Assembly (NCBI GenBank): GCA_947471745.1
Contig: CANJKZ010000549.1
Location: forward strand, 320,001 to 384,000
DNA from: Closterium sp. Naga37s-1
Lineage: Eukaryota; Streptophyta; Zygnematophyceae; Desmidiales; Closteriaceae
Length of the DNA: 64,000 nt
Direction: 5' to 3'
How positions within the stretch are numbered: the first letter of the stretch is position 1; each line of letters starts with the position of its first letter. Positions 1 to 13,200 of the stretch are shown piece after piece. A program made the position numbers and the translations under genes. The notes beneath the pieces were generated by a model. That model had not been told where the DNA came from. It saw only the letters and a list, made by a program, of their open reading frames with translations, and did not search any database.

Positions 1-131
1 CCGCGCGCTGGAAGGCCCAATCCTTCGGACTCGACTCACCTTATATTCGTTTTTTGGTACAGTGAGATTTTTTTAGCCGGGAAACGTGTGAAGGTACTAA
101 TATTCCCAAAATGTACGCGCTGGACACGCCC

Positions 132-685
132 TTAGCATGGGCATGAGTGTGTGTGGGCTATGAGGCACAACCCAGTCATCTCTGCCCAGTCTCATCTCAT
201 CCCTCTAGCTAACCCTCCTGTGTCCGTTCATAACACAGCCGGCTGTGTGTGGGCCTCGTCAGAGCACACCTGCTACCCGACAGAAGTTTCTTGATTACCC
301 TTAGCTTTTTTTCCAGGAAATAATTTTGTGGTACTACCGGTGTTGCATTCGTGGAGCTGGGAAGAAGCAGCACAAGGGGCATTAGGGGAAGGGGAAAGGA
401 AAGGCGTAGGGTTAGAGGGAGTGAGCTGGCTCCTAGAATTGGCCTTGTGCCTTGGCTTTAGCATGGGCATGAGTGTGTGTGGGCTATGAGGCACAACCCA
501 GTCATCTCTGCCCAGTCTCATCTCATCCCTCTAGCTAACCCTCCTGTGTCCGTTCACAACACAGCCGGCTGTGTGTGGGCCTCGTCAGAGCACACCTGCT
601 ACCCGACAGAAGTTTCTTGATTACCCTTAGCTTTTTTTCCAGGAAATAATTTTGTGGTACTACCGGTGTTGCATTCGTGGAGCTG
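132..685. repeat. Two 228-bp direct repeats separated by 98 bp
   Basis: Positions 132-359 and 458-685 are almost the same sequence at an offset of 326 bp; I saw one mismatch (cataacac against cacaacac). The repeat starts at TTAGCATGGGC and ends at GTGGAGCTG. It lies upstream of the first SRFR1-like gene and contains no recognisable coding segment. The ATG-less ORFs across it look like chance. Confidence 0.9.
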
Positions 686-1281
686 CCTTACTTAAGTACT
701 ATGATGGGAAAAACTTTGGGACAAACTTTGGGCAAGAATCTGGAAGTCAGCAATCAAGCTCATTCTCCTAAGAGCAGCTTGTGCATTATCATAAACGATA
801 ACATATATTATGGACGAGTTGCAGGTAGTGTGTGACTAGTGGTCCCAAATATACTGGTATGTGTCAGTTATTTCAGTGCTAACGGATTGGTTGTCTATGC
901 AGGTTGACAGACGTTTCAGATTCGTTTTTGCGAGAGTGCTTACAGAGCGTACGCTTTCCAGCCTTCTTTCCAGTCCAGCGCGTTTGTGCAAGAAAAGCCT
1001 GCACCTGGATATTTGTCAGTAATTCCAGGACCATGAGAGGAGAAATGGCATTTATAAGGTGGAGGAAACGAGACCATCCTCACACGATTTCGCCGCAGAC
1101 TCCGTCAAAACAGGCTCACTTAATCTTCGGAATTGAAGTCGCAGTTGAAAAGCTTACATAATTTCTCAGAGGACATCGTCGCAAGTTGTGTTTCGATCGT
1201 TGCCTCGGGTCCGTCACCGCTCCGCGCTGATGATTTTTGAGGGCCTCAGAATCAGAATCCACGGCCATTAGGTGCTCTGCG
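686..1281. other. Upstream region of SRFR1-like copy 1
   Basis: About 600 bp without a recognisable gene. The last ~60 bases resemble the bases just before the start codon of the second copy (both read CTGCGATGGCGCC around the ATG), so the 5' leader was part of the tandem duplication. I see no convincing TATA box. The promoter and 5' UTR are presumably here, but that is inference. Confidence 0.5.
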
Positions 1282-4200
1282 ATGGCGCCTTCGCTTCGTG
1301 CGATCCGTGCGACATTCGTGTGCCTTTCGCTGAACCTGACGCTGTGCAATGTCTTCACCGGACGCTACTATACCGCACCAAATCTCCCTTCCCCCGCAAC
1401 TCGCAATCGGGAGGGTGAATCGGCGGAGGCAGCAGCGGGGTTCGTGCTGCCGAGCTCGGCGCGCAGCTGCGACGAAGATGAGAGTATCAATGGAGCCACG
1501 GGTTTGCTTCCTTCTTTGGAAGAGCTCACATGGTGCGAATCGCAAACTCTCAATGACATGGCTCAGTCACATGCTCAATGTGGCTCAGTCACATGCTCAA
1601 TGTGGCTCAGTCACATGCTCAATGACGTGGCTCAGTCACATGCTCAATGACGTGGCTCAGTCACATGCTCAATGACGTGGCTCAGTCACATGCTCAATGA
1701 CGTGGCTCAGTCACATGCTCAATGACGTGGCTCAGTCACATGCTCAATGACGTGGCTCAGTCACATGCTCAATGACGTGGGTCTCATTGCTCACCATCAC
1801 TGGCGCACGGGTTCTGAGACGGCTGAAAACTTGTCAGGGGCCCATGCATTCGTTTTATGCTTCCTCTGGTGTTCGTCCTGTGTCCTACTTCCCCTCCGCT
1901 TTCGCTGGTCGAAGTTCTTACGCTTGGGCTCACCGTCATGAAATATTTTATTTCTCATCATTATACGTCACCCACACGTCATCCCCAGGAATCCGTCCTT
2001 ATGTGACTGGGAGCTGCATTTGCTCGCATCAGTGCCAGCTCAGCAACTGACAGCAAACGACCGTCGTCAACGCTTCCATAATCACAGATGCCTTCTTCCT
2101 TTCATTAAAAAAGGTGCACGCATGCATGAACATTTTTCACAAAACATCCCGTAACGTTTCCTCTCTGCCTTCCCACTCCGTCTGAGTCCTTTCAGTTGCT
2201 TCGAACTCTCACATCCACCTGGAATTGTCTCACCTGCGAATACCCCCCTCTCTTCCCTGCCACAGGAACCAAGCTGTTCAAGCTCCTTCCTCCGCCTCCC
2301 CCCTCCTCGCCTCCTCCACCCTCCTGTGATCTCCCCTCCCCTGTGCGAGGGGGGAAGCCGCTGCTGGGGGGAGCAGATCTGTGCGCCCTGATGCGCCTGG
2401 ACTGGGGAGGGGGAGAAGGAAGAACCGCTGGGGGAGGCACTGGGGGAAGCTTGGGAGAAGTAGGGCGGGCAAGGAGCGGAGGGGCAGAGGAGAAGTTGAC
2501 AGTTGAAAAAAACAGAAGCGGGTTGGAAGAGGCACCGGGTATCGCGAGAACGGGAATAGAGAGGCAGGCGACGCAGAAACAAGAGAGGAAAGCAGAGGCA
2601 GAGAGGAAAAAGAGTGAGGAGGGTAAAGAGGAGACGAAAGAGGAAAGGCTGAGGCGGATAATGAGGCAGCAGGAGCAGAAGGCAGAGGCGGACAAGCAGC
2701 AGAGGCAGACAAGAGCGAAGCAAGGGCTGGGCAGTGGGGCTCAGGGCATGCGAGCGGATCCCGCGCACCACTTGGTGCTCGGCAGAGCGTTTACTGCGGT
2801 AAGATGAGAAGGTGCTACTTTGATCTGGGTGCGAGTCGAAAGGCGGAGAGAAGGGTGTGAAGGAGCTCTGCATTGTTAGGCTGGCGGACGTTTGTTCAGG
2901 AAACAAAAGGAAATTATCTGAAGAGCGTAGGAGTGGCTTCAGTTCACGTGTACACCCTGTACTATGCTTTGCTTCACCTTTTCATGACATCGTCTCTATC
3001 TCCCCCTTCATCCGTTCTCGACCCAACAGTTACGGCAGGGAAGCTACTCGGAAGCTGCTCTTGAATTCAGCAAGGTGAGCAGAAGTGAGGGGGGATTTAA
3101 GCGAGCATTAATGCATTTTTCTTCATTGGTGGCTCGTTAAGGGAGGGATGGGAAGCTTTGCTCCTTCCAGCTCCTCCTCGCTATCTGTATGGACACCCCC
3201 CGCTCCACTATCTCCCCTGGCAGTTGGACAAAGTGGATCATCCCGAGGTGCAACAGCACGTGCTGTTGGGCCGAGGCATCGCGAACACATTCCTGGGCCA
3301 TAAGGATAAGGCACTCAAGGACCTCACCAAGGTCAGTAACTTCCAATGGTGGCTAAGTCGTCTTGGCTAAATTGCCTGCTCTGATCTCAGCTGCTCGGTC
3401 GTCGTGCTTCACTACCCCCACGGTTTCAACTCTTTCTCAACCGCGAGGTCAGCTACTGCTCTCTTTCATGCTCACACCACTCCACTTCTCTCGAAACATC
3501 TCTCGCTCGTCCTTCATGCTCCCTCCTCCCCACTTCCTTCCCCCACGCCTCTCAGGGCACAGAGCGCTACCCACATGTGGCGGACTTCTGGCGGCGCCGG
3601 GCGCACCTGCTGGCGTCCATGGGGAGGCAGGCAGACGCCCTTAGCGACTACTCTCGTGCTCTAGAACTCGAGCCTAACCACCCTGAGACGATACAGGAAA
3701 GAGGTGAGGGGTGTTTGAGTTGACTCAAGCATCGGCTACTCCCACGCTCTGCACCTCGAGCCACACCACCTCGAGAGAGTGCAGAGGTGATCATGAGGGA
3801 GTGTCATGCCAGTCTTGCTTGAGATTTGAAGATCAGATTTTCCGCTTTGGGCTGTAAGCTTCCCACTCTGAGGGCATTTCACTCTGAGTTCAGTCATCAA
3901 CTCAACAGCGACGAAACCAGCAGACATCCTAACACACCGTCGCCCTAAAAGAATGCTATGCTCTGCTTCTCTCTCCGTACCGTGTGCCTTCAGGAGTGCT
4001 GGCCTTCCAGGCGGGTGGTGGAACGCAGCAGACACGGCACCCAGCCTAAGAAGAATGCTGCCCTTTTGTTCTCTCCGTACCGTGTGCCTTCAGGAGTGCT
4101 GGCCTTCCAGGCGGGTGGTGGAACGCAGCAGACACGGCACCCAGCCTAAGAAGAATGCTGCCCTTTTGTTCTCTCCGTACCGTGTGCCTTCAGGAGTGCT

Positions 4201-7200
4201 GGCCTTCCAGGCGGGTGACTTCTGGACGGCCATCAGCGACCTCACTGCCGCACTCAAGCGCCAACCCAAGGACCCCATGCTCATCCGTGCCGTGGTGAGT
4301 TTGGACTTCTGAGGCACCTCAACCGTCACCTTTTGCAGACCATGAGTGACCATGAGCATGGGTGACCTCACTGCCGCACTCAAGCGCCAACCCAAGGACC
4401 CCATGCTCATCCGTGCCGTGGTGAGTTTGGACTTCTGAGGCACCTCAACCGTCACCTTTTGCAGACCATGAGTGACCATGAGCATGGGTGACCTCACTGC
4501 CACACTCAGGCGCCAACCAAAGGACCCCATGCTCATCCGTGCCGTGGTGAGTTTGGCCGCCTCAGAGGAGGCAATCCGTGATCTCACTGCCTCAGTCGAG
4601 TCGAGACCATTCCAGAGAACCCATGCTCATCAATGCCGTGCTAAGTCCCACAAGTCCATACTCGAAACACATTCCTTCCTCCGCTTGCATCAGGCCCTGA
4701 GCTTTGGAGGGGCGGGGCAGTGGAGCGACGCTGTTGAAATGATGGAGGAGGCAGTGAGGCGGAACCCAGGGATGGCTCTGCTGTGGAGTGACAAGGGCCG
4801 TGCGCACAGTGTAAAGTACCAAGCACGCGGTATTATTTGAGTTGCTCCAAGCTCCCGCCTTCCCTCTCTCTCCCCACTTCGTTCAGGCTTTAAGTTATGG
4901 AGGAGCGGGTCAGTGGAGGGAGGCGGTTGAGGTGATGGAGGAGGCAGTGAGGCGGCACCCAGGGGTGGCGCTGCTGTGGAGTGACAAGGGCCGCGCACAC
5001 AAGGAGCTGGGGCAGGCGGACCTTGCAGTGGCTGCACTGCACAAGGCACTCGCGCTGGAAGAGTGAGTTGAGGGAGGGGTGACATGGTGGGTGAAGGCAA
5101 AGTGTCAGAGGGAGTGAGATTGATGGTGGCGAAGGCACTGTGCACAGAGGGGTGGGGGATGAGGAAGAATGGGGAGAGGTGGGGATGTGCGTTTGTGGAG
5201 GGGGCTGAGAACATATGCTGATTGTATCTTAACAATCGCTGTTTGTGTATGGCCTGCCTGCGTGACTGTGTTCCTGTGTGTGTGCTTTGTTTTTGTTGTA
5301 TTTTGAGCATTCATGTATGTTGTCCGCGTGCATGTGTGCCCATCTGAGGATGCGTGTGTGTGTGCGTGTTTGCATCTTGGCATGTGTGCATGTCCGCACA
5401 TGTGCATGCATGCATTTTCACATGTGTGCATCTTGTATGGGTGCAGATCACCAGAGGCATATCTACGGCTGGGCCTTCAGTTGCAGAGCATTGGGGACCA
5501 CAGGTGAGCCTGGTTACCCAAATTGGGCAACAGGAGGGCTCAGCAAGCTCCAGAAAGGTGGGGGGGACGGGGAAACACAAGGATCTTCATTTATTCCTGC
5601 TTCATCGCCTCTCTCTGTTCTCCCCTTCCCCTTTTTTCGTCCCGCCACAGTTTCTCCATCCCTTCCCATTATCTTTCAAGCCCACTTCCCCACTCCTTCC
5701 CTTTTCCCCTTGTTCTCACCTCAGCTCCGTTCCATAACCTTTCCTCCCTTCATAACTCTGCCTGTGTGCATCCTCTCTCCCCTCGTCCCCAAGCAGAGAC
5801 GCCATCAAGTACGCCCACAAGGGGCTGAAGCTCAGGCCGATGGACATTGAGCTCAACTACCTAGAAGCTTCGTCGCTGCATGCAGTCGGGAACTACAACG
5901 CTGCTGTAAGATGTGCCTTATATCTCTTGATGATGCACTGAATGGGTTCTTAATGCCTTATAGCATGCGTGGTTCAGTCATGACTGTCATCTCATTTTCA
6001 TTGGGTACTGAATCAGGTATCCAATGCAGTCATGCAGATGAATCTCACAACTGTCATCTCATATTCATCAGTTACTGAATTGCGCCGCAATTCAGTAATT
6101 TGCGCACATGCGCACTCGCGCACTCGAGTGCGGACTCGCGCAGTCGCGCAGTCGCACACTCGCGAAGTCGCGCACTCGTGCACTCGCGCACTCGCGCACT
6201 CGCGCAGTCGCGCAATCGCGCACTCGAATGCGCACTCACGCACTCGTGCACTCGCGCGCCTTGGTCCACGCGCGCGCCTTGGTCCACGCGCGCGCCTTGG
6301 TCCACGCGCGCGCCTTGGTCCACTCGCGCGCCTTGGTCCACGCGCGCGCCTTGGTCCACGCGCGCGCCTTGGTCCACGCGCGCGCCTTGGTCCACGCGCG
6401 CGCCTTGGTCCACGCGCGCGCCTTGGTCCACGCGCGCGCCTTGGTCCACGCGCGCGACTTGGTCCAAGCGCGTGCCTTGGTCCACGCGCGCGCCTTGGTC
6501 CACGCGCGCGCCCTGGTCCACGCGCGCGCCCTGGTCCACGCGCGCGCCCTGGTCCACGCGCGCGCCCTGGTCTACGCGCGCGCCCTTGGTCCACGCGCGC
6601 GCCTTGGTCCATGCGCGCGCCTTGGTCCACGCGCGCGCCCTGGTCCACGCGCGCGCCTTGGTCCACGCGCGCGCCTTGGTCCACGCGCGCGCCTTGGTCC
6701 ACGCGCGCGCCTTGGTCCACGCGCGCGCCTTGGTCCACGCGCGCGCCTTGGTCCACGCCGCGCGCCTTGGTCCACGCGCGCGCATTGGTCCACGCGCGCG
6801 CCTTGGTCCACGCGCGCGCCTTGGTCCACGCGCGCGCCTTGGTCCACGCGCGCGCCTTGGTCCACGCGCGCGCCTTGGTCCACGCGCGCGCCTTGGTCCA
6901 CGCGCGCGCCTTGGTCCACGCGCGCGCCTTGGTCCACGCGCGCGCCTTGGTCCACGCGCGCGCCTTGGTCCACGCGCGCGCCTTGGTCCACGCGCGCGCC
7001 TTGGTCCACGCGCGCGCCTTGGTCCACGCGCGCGCCTTGGTCCACGCGCGCGCCTTGGTCCACGCGCGCGCCTTGGTCCACGCGCGCGCCTTGGTCCACG
7101 CGCGCGCCTTGGTCCACGCGCGCGCCCTGGTCTACTGCGCGCGCCTTGGTCCACGCGCGCGCCTTGGTCCATGCGCGCGCCTTGGTCCACGCGCGCGCCC

Positions 7201-10200
7201 TGGTCCACGCGCGCGCCTTGGTCACGCGCGCGCCTTGGTCCACGCGCGCGCCTTGGTCCACCGCGCGCGCCTTGGTCCACGCGCGCGCCTTGGTCCACGC
7301 GCGCGCCTTGGTCCACGCGCGCGCCTTGGTCCACGCGCGCGCATTGGTCCACGCGCGCGCCTTGGTCCACGCGCGCGCCTTGGTCCACGCGCGCGCCTTG
7401 GTCCACGCGCGCGCCTTGGTCCACGCGCGCGCCTTGGTCCACGCGCGCGCCTTGGTCCACGCGCGCGCCTTGGTCCACGCGCGCGCCTTGGTCCACGCGC
7501 GCGCCTTGGTCCACGCGCGCGCCTTGGTCCACGCGCGCGCCTTGGTCCACGCGCGCGCCTTGGTCCACGCGCGCGCCTTGGTCCACGCGCGCGCCTTGGT
7601 CCACGCGCGCGCCTTGGTCCACGCGCGCGCCTTGGTCCACGCGCGCGCCTTGGTCCACGCGCGCGCCGTGGTCCACGCGCGCGCCTTGGTCCACGCGCGC
7701 GCCTTGGTCCACGCGCGCGCCTTGGTCCACGCGCGCGCCTTGGTCCACGCACGCGCCTTGGTCCACGCGCGCGCCCTGGTCCCCGCGCGCGCCTTGGTCC
7801 CCGCGCGCGCCTTGGTCCGCGCGCGCGCCTTGGTCCGCGCGCGCGCCTTGGTCCCCGCGCGCGCGCCTTGGTCCCCGCGCGCGCGCCTTGGTCCGCGCGC
7901 GCGCGCCTTGGTCCGCACGCGCGCGCCTTGGTCCCCGCGCGCGCCTTGGTCCCCGCGCGCGCCTTGGTCCACGCGCGCGCCTTGGTCCGCGCGCGCGCCT
8001 TGGTCCGCGCGCGCGCCTTGGTCCGCGCGCGCGCCTTGGTCCGCGCGCGCGCCTTGATCCCCGCGCGCGCGCCTTGGTCCCCGCTGCGCGCGCCTTGGTC
8101 CCCGCGGGCGCGCCTTGGTCCGCGCGCGCGCGCCTTGGTCCGCGCGCGCGCGCCTTGATCTGCGCGCGCGCGCCTTGGTCCCCGCGCGCGCGCGCGCCTT
8201 GGTCCGCGCGCTCGCGCCTTGGTCCGCGTGCGCGCGCCTTGGTCCGCGCGCGCGCCTTGGTCCGCGCGCGCGCGCCTTGGTCCCCGCGCGCGCCTTGGTC
8301 CGCGCGCGCGCCTTGGTCCGCGCGCGCGCCTTGGTCCGCGCGCGCGCCTTGGTCCGCGCGCGCGCCTTGGTCCGCGCGCGCGCCTTGGTCCGCGCGCGCG
8401 CCTTGGTCCCGCGCGCGCGCCTTGGTCCCCGCGCGCGCGCCTTGGTCCCCGCGCGCGCGCCTTGGTCCCCGCGCGCGCGCCTTAATCCCCGCGCGCGCGC
8501 CTTGGTCCGCGCGCGCGCGCCTTGGTCCCCGCGCGCGCGCGCGCCTTGGTCCGCGCGCTCGCGCCTTGGTCCGCGCGCGCGCGCCTTGGTCCGCGCGCGC
8601 GCCTTGGTCCCCGCGCGCGCGCCTTGGTCCCCGCGCGCGCGCCTTGGTCCCCGCGCGCGCGCCTTAATCCCCGCGCGCGCGCCTTGGTCCGCGCGCGCGC
8701 GCCTTGATCCGCGCGCGCGCGCCTTGGTCCCCGCGCGCGCTGCGCGCCTTAGTCCGCGCGCTCGCGCCTTGGTCCGCGCGCGGCCTTGGTCCGCGCGCGC
8801 GCCTTGGTCCGCGCGCGCGCCTTGGTCCGCGCGCGCGTCTTGGTCCGCGCGCGCGCCTTGGTCCGCGCGCGCGCGCCTTGGTCCGCGCGCGCGCGCCTTG
8901 GTCCGCGCGCGCGCCTTGGTCCGCGCGCGCGCCTTGGTCCGCGCGCGCGCCTTGGTCCGCGCGCGCGCCTTGGTCCGCGCGCGCGCCTTGGTCCGCGCGC
9001 GCGCCTTGGTCCGCGCGCGCGCCTTGGTCCCCGCGCGCGCGCCTTGGTCCCCGCGCGCGCGCCTTGGTCCCCGCGCGCGCGCCTTGGTCCCCGCGCGCGC
9101 GCCTTGGTCCCCGCGCGCGCGCCTTGGTCCCCGCGCGCGCGCCTTGGTCCCCGCGCGCGCGCCTTGGTCCCCGTGCGCGCGCCTTGGTCCCCGCGCGCGC
9201 GCCTTGGTCCCCGCGCGCGCGCCTTGGTCCCCGCGCGCGCGCCTTGGTCCCGCTCGCGCGCGCCTTGGTCCGCGCGCGCGCGCGCGCCTTGGTCCGCGCG
9301 CTCGCGCCTTGGTCCGCGCGCGCGCGCCTTGGTCCGCGCGCGCGCGCCTTGGTCCGCGCGCGCGCGCCTTGGTCCGCGCGCGCGCCTTGGTCCGCGCGCG
9401 CGCCTTGGTCCGCGCGCGCGCCTTGGTCCGCGCGCGCGCCTTGGTCCGCGCGCGCGCCTTGGTCCGCGCGCGCGCCTTGGTCCGCGCGCGCCCCTTGGTC
9501 CGCGCGCGGGCCTTGGTCCGCGCGCGCCCCTTGGTCCACGCGCGCGCCCGGGTCCACGCGCGCGCCTTCGTCCACGCGCGAGTGCGATGCATTTCATGTC
9601 TATCATCTCATCGTCATCAAGTACTGAACCAGGTATCCAATGCTATCATACAGATGCATCTCATGACTGTCATCTCGTGGGTACTGAAACAGGCCAGCAC
9701 AAATCGAGTTTTGCGTGCAACTCACGGGTTCGTGCATCTCATGACTGTCATCTCATGGGTACTGAATGCTTATTAAACTGAACACGCCAATTCTTAATCC
9801 TCCTACCCCGTTTCCTCCCCCCACCCCCCTCAACACTACCTCTCCTCCCTTCTCCCAACATGGTATGCATCCGCGCTGTTGACTGTTGCAGATAAAGCAG
9901 TACAGTGTGATTCTAACGCTGCCTGCTCAGGCAGCCAGCGAGTATGCTCAGGTCCAGCAGTCCTTGGCCTTCTATCAGGTGTGCTCACGTGTGGCCTTCT
10001 ATCAGGTGTGCTCACGTGTGGCCTTCTATCAGGTGCAAGCTCGTTCTAGCGCCCTACCTGTGCTCTTGTTAAGGTGTGGTTTGAGTTGACTTAATACATG
10101 CTGCTCTCTCAAGCAGTCAGCAGGTCTGCGCAGGCCCAGCAGTCCTCTAATTCTCAATCTCGTTCACCACACCATGCACCATGCATCATGCACCTTGCAC

Positions 10201-13200
10201 CATGCACCATGCACCATGCACCATGCATCATGCACCTTGCACCATCCACCATGCACCATGCACCATGCACCATGCACCGTGCACACGTTGCAGAGGGACA
10301 TTGCAACGTACATGTGGTCCACATGACCTTTCATTTGACTCAAAAGTCACCTGCGTGATACCCTCCCTCTCAATGTCTCTCCTCGCCCATCTTTCAGAGG
10401 GACATTGCCACGTACACGTGGTCCATATGACCTCTCATTTGGCACCTGCATGATACCCTCCCTCTCAATCTCCCTCCTCTCCTCGCCCATCTTGCAGAGG
10501 GACATTGCCACGTACACGTGGTCCAAGCTCACCCGCCCCTTCATTGACTTCCAGATCGACCAAGATCTTGACACCAACTTCAAGGTGAGCCCCAGATTGT
10601 TCAAGTGCATCAAAGGTGAGAGGATTTCGGAGGCGCCTCAATGATCGCTCATTCGAACTTCGAGGTAAGGCTCTTGCATGCTTCAATTTTCTCTCCACAG
10701 TTGCTTCAGGACTACAGTATTTGATGCCCCTGTTTTCCATTCCTGTCCGTTAGCACTCTTTCCCTTTTTGTTCTCTGTCCTGCCACCATGGTCCACCTCT
10801 CTTCTCTTCCCTCCTCCTTCCCATCCACCCACCCTCCGCTTCCTCAACTCCCCCTCCCGTTCAACGTTCACAGGAAGCCTGGATCCGCCGACTACCACCC
10901 ACAGTGCTGCCCCGCTCATACCACCCCCTAGACCTCCCCCCAGGCGCCAGGAGCAAAGGCAAATCGCCTGGCCTGCCTGAGCTGTCAGAGGGGGCACTTG
11001 AGATTATCGCCAAGGCGGATGAGATTGGGAGCAGGACGCAATACTTTCTGGACGGCTTCATGCCCAACAAGCGCCAGGTGAGCTGGTACTCCTGAGGCGC
11101 CCCAATAAAGGCAAGGTCAGAGTGGGGTGGGGAGATTGCAGCCTGCCTGCCTGAGCTGTCAGAGGGGGCCCTAGAGCTGATTGGCAGGGCGGATGAGATT
11201 GGAAGGAGGACGCAGTACTTTCTGGATGGTTTCATGCCCAACAAGAGGCAGGTGAGCTGGTAACTCTTGAGGCGCCTCAAAAAGGTCAAGGGCAAATCCC
11301 CGAGCTGTCAGAGGGGGCACTTGAGCTGATTGGCAGGGCGGATGAGATTGGAAGGAGGACGCAGTACTTTCTGGATGGTTTCATGCCCAACAAGCGCCAG
11401 GTGGGTTGATCATGAATGTTCGTGTGAATGAATAGGCCAGTCCCCCTTGTATAAAAAGACTAGTCCGCCTGGATTGATCGGGTGAGTCCGCTATGCTGCA
11501 TCACAGCGGTGGAAAGGGTAGAGGGAGCATGGGCTGAAGTACAACCCGATTGAAAGGGGCAAGTCTCCTGTGATGTCCACATTCCGACGTCAGCGCTCTT
11601 TCCGCCCTCCCTCCTTGCTCTCTCTCTTTTGCCCAATCCTCCTGCAGTTCCGCATGGCAGGGCTGGCGGCTTTGGACGTGATGCAGCAGGTGAGACCCGT
11701 TTATTCCCCCTTTCCCTCCCTTTCCTTCCCTTTCTCTCTAGCAACTGCTGTCGCTGCATTCCGAATCAGTTACCACATGGCAGGGCCGGCAGCTCTATAC
11801 GTGATGCAGCAGGTGTGATGTTTGCCCTTCCCGCCAACAATCGCTCTCGCTGCATTCATTAGAACTGGCAGCTTTTGACTGGTTGTAAAATGTAACAGGC
11901 GGCACTTACTGTCACGCCATTCCCCATGTGCCTCCCTCTGCCATCAGGCAGCTACCTGCTGTACTCAAAGCTTTAGCCCTGTGACTTTATTTCCTAGCGT
12001 CGACAAAAAACAACTCCCATCGTGCATTCATGTCGCTCGCTCTTGCACAAGGCCCATTGCCCCACTCACCTCATCTTGGCAGATACTTTTTGAGGCGCCT
12101 CAAAACTCGGCAGATGCCGCTAGCACCATCGCACCAGTTCCTCTTCTCTTCCCCCCTCACCCAATCCCTTTATTTTCCTTCGTCCCTCACTTCTTATAAC
12201 CTGATGGCATGCCAGGTTCGGACTGCATGGGAGGAGATGGCACAGGAGGGCGAAGACGGCGGGACAGTGGAGGGAGGAGTAGTAGAAAATCGGGGAGAGG
12301 AGGCTCAAGTGGCTGAGGACGATTCTGAGTCGACTCAAAAGCAGAAGGACGATAGGTCCCCAACCAGTCGTCAAGGAACAAACCCAGAATCCATACAAGC
12401 CAGGCGAAGAACCAGCAAGAGGGGAAAGCTGAAAAGAAGGGCTTTCACAGACTCTTTCTACAAGCTGACGAGAGGAGACGGCAGGAAGGGAGAGAAGGGC
12501 GCAAAGGGAGGGTTGAAGGGGCGTGCAGGGGGGAAAGGGGGAGGGCGGCTGATGGAAGGATGGAGGGACGTGTTCAATGTGATTGTGCCGTGGAGGCAGA
12601 TAGGCGAGCCCACGGACCTTGTGGCTTGGATCGACCTGCTGGAGTGAGTACAGCACAGCTGTGTGTGGGACAGGACCTGTTAGTACTTAGCTCAAGCGTT
12701 TGTCTCTCGCACTGCTGCCGTTCCAACCCTGAGTTGCCACGGTCCTTGTGGCTTGGATCGACCTGCTGGAGTGAGTACAGCACAGCTGTGTGTGGGACAG
12801 GACCTGTTAGTACTTATCTCAAGCATTTGTCTCTCGCACTGCTGCCGTTCCAACCCTGAGTGGCCACGGTCCTTGTGGCTTGGATCGACCTGCTGGAGTG
12901 AGTACAGCACAGCTTTGTGTGCGAGCTACCTTCCCAGTACTCACCACCCTGCCTGAAACCGAGGTTGTGGGCCGTGGGATCTTTATTGACTGCCTTTGCT
13001 GTGCGTCTGTGTTGCTGTGGTGCAAGCAGGAATGAGATCGAGAGGGGGTATGGAGGCCTGACTGCCCTTCAGGTCGGTCAGATGCAGAACGTCAAGTACT
13101 ACCCACTCAAGGACAGGTGAGGCTCAAACTGTGCTCCAGTATGACTCTAGTCTAAGGGACAGGTGAGATTGTTGAGGCACCTCAAAAGTCGGCCAGATGC

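Noticed and set aside
1548-1780. CRISPR-like appearance of short tandem repeats (also 18005, 43575, 57263, 62782)
   Set aside because: Repeats are directly adjacent without unique spacers, and the genome is eukaryotic.
2082-2906. 274-codon antisense ORF opposite exon 3 of SRFR1 copy 1
   Set aside because: Reverse of a purine-rich low-complexity exon; Leu/Pro/Ser composition only.
6013-9778. Very long ORFs on both strands over the CG-rich array (up to about 1000 codons)
   Set aside because: All follow from an 18/20-bp stop-free unit; they do not join the flanking exons and lie wholly within an intron.
10168-10283. CATG-rich tract as a possible regulatory site cluster
   Set aside because: Simple heptamer microsatellite next to a pseudo-exon; nothing else supports regulation.
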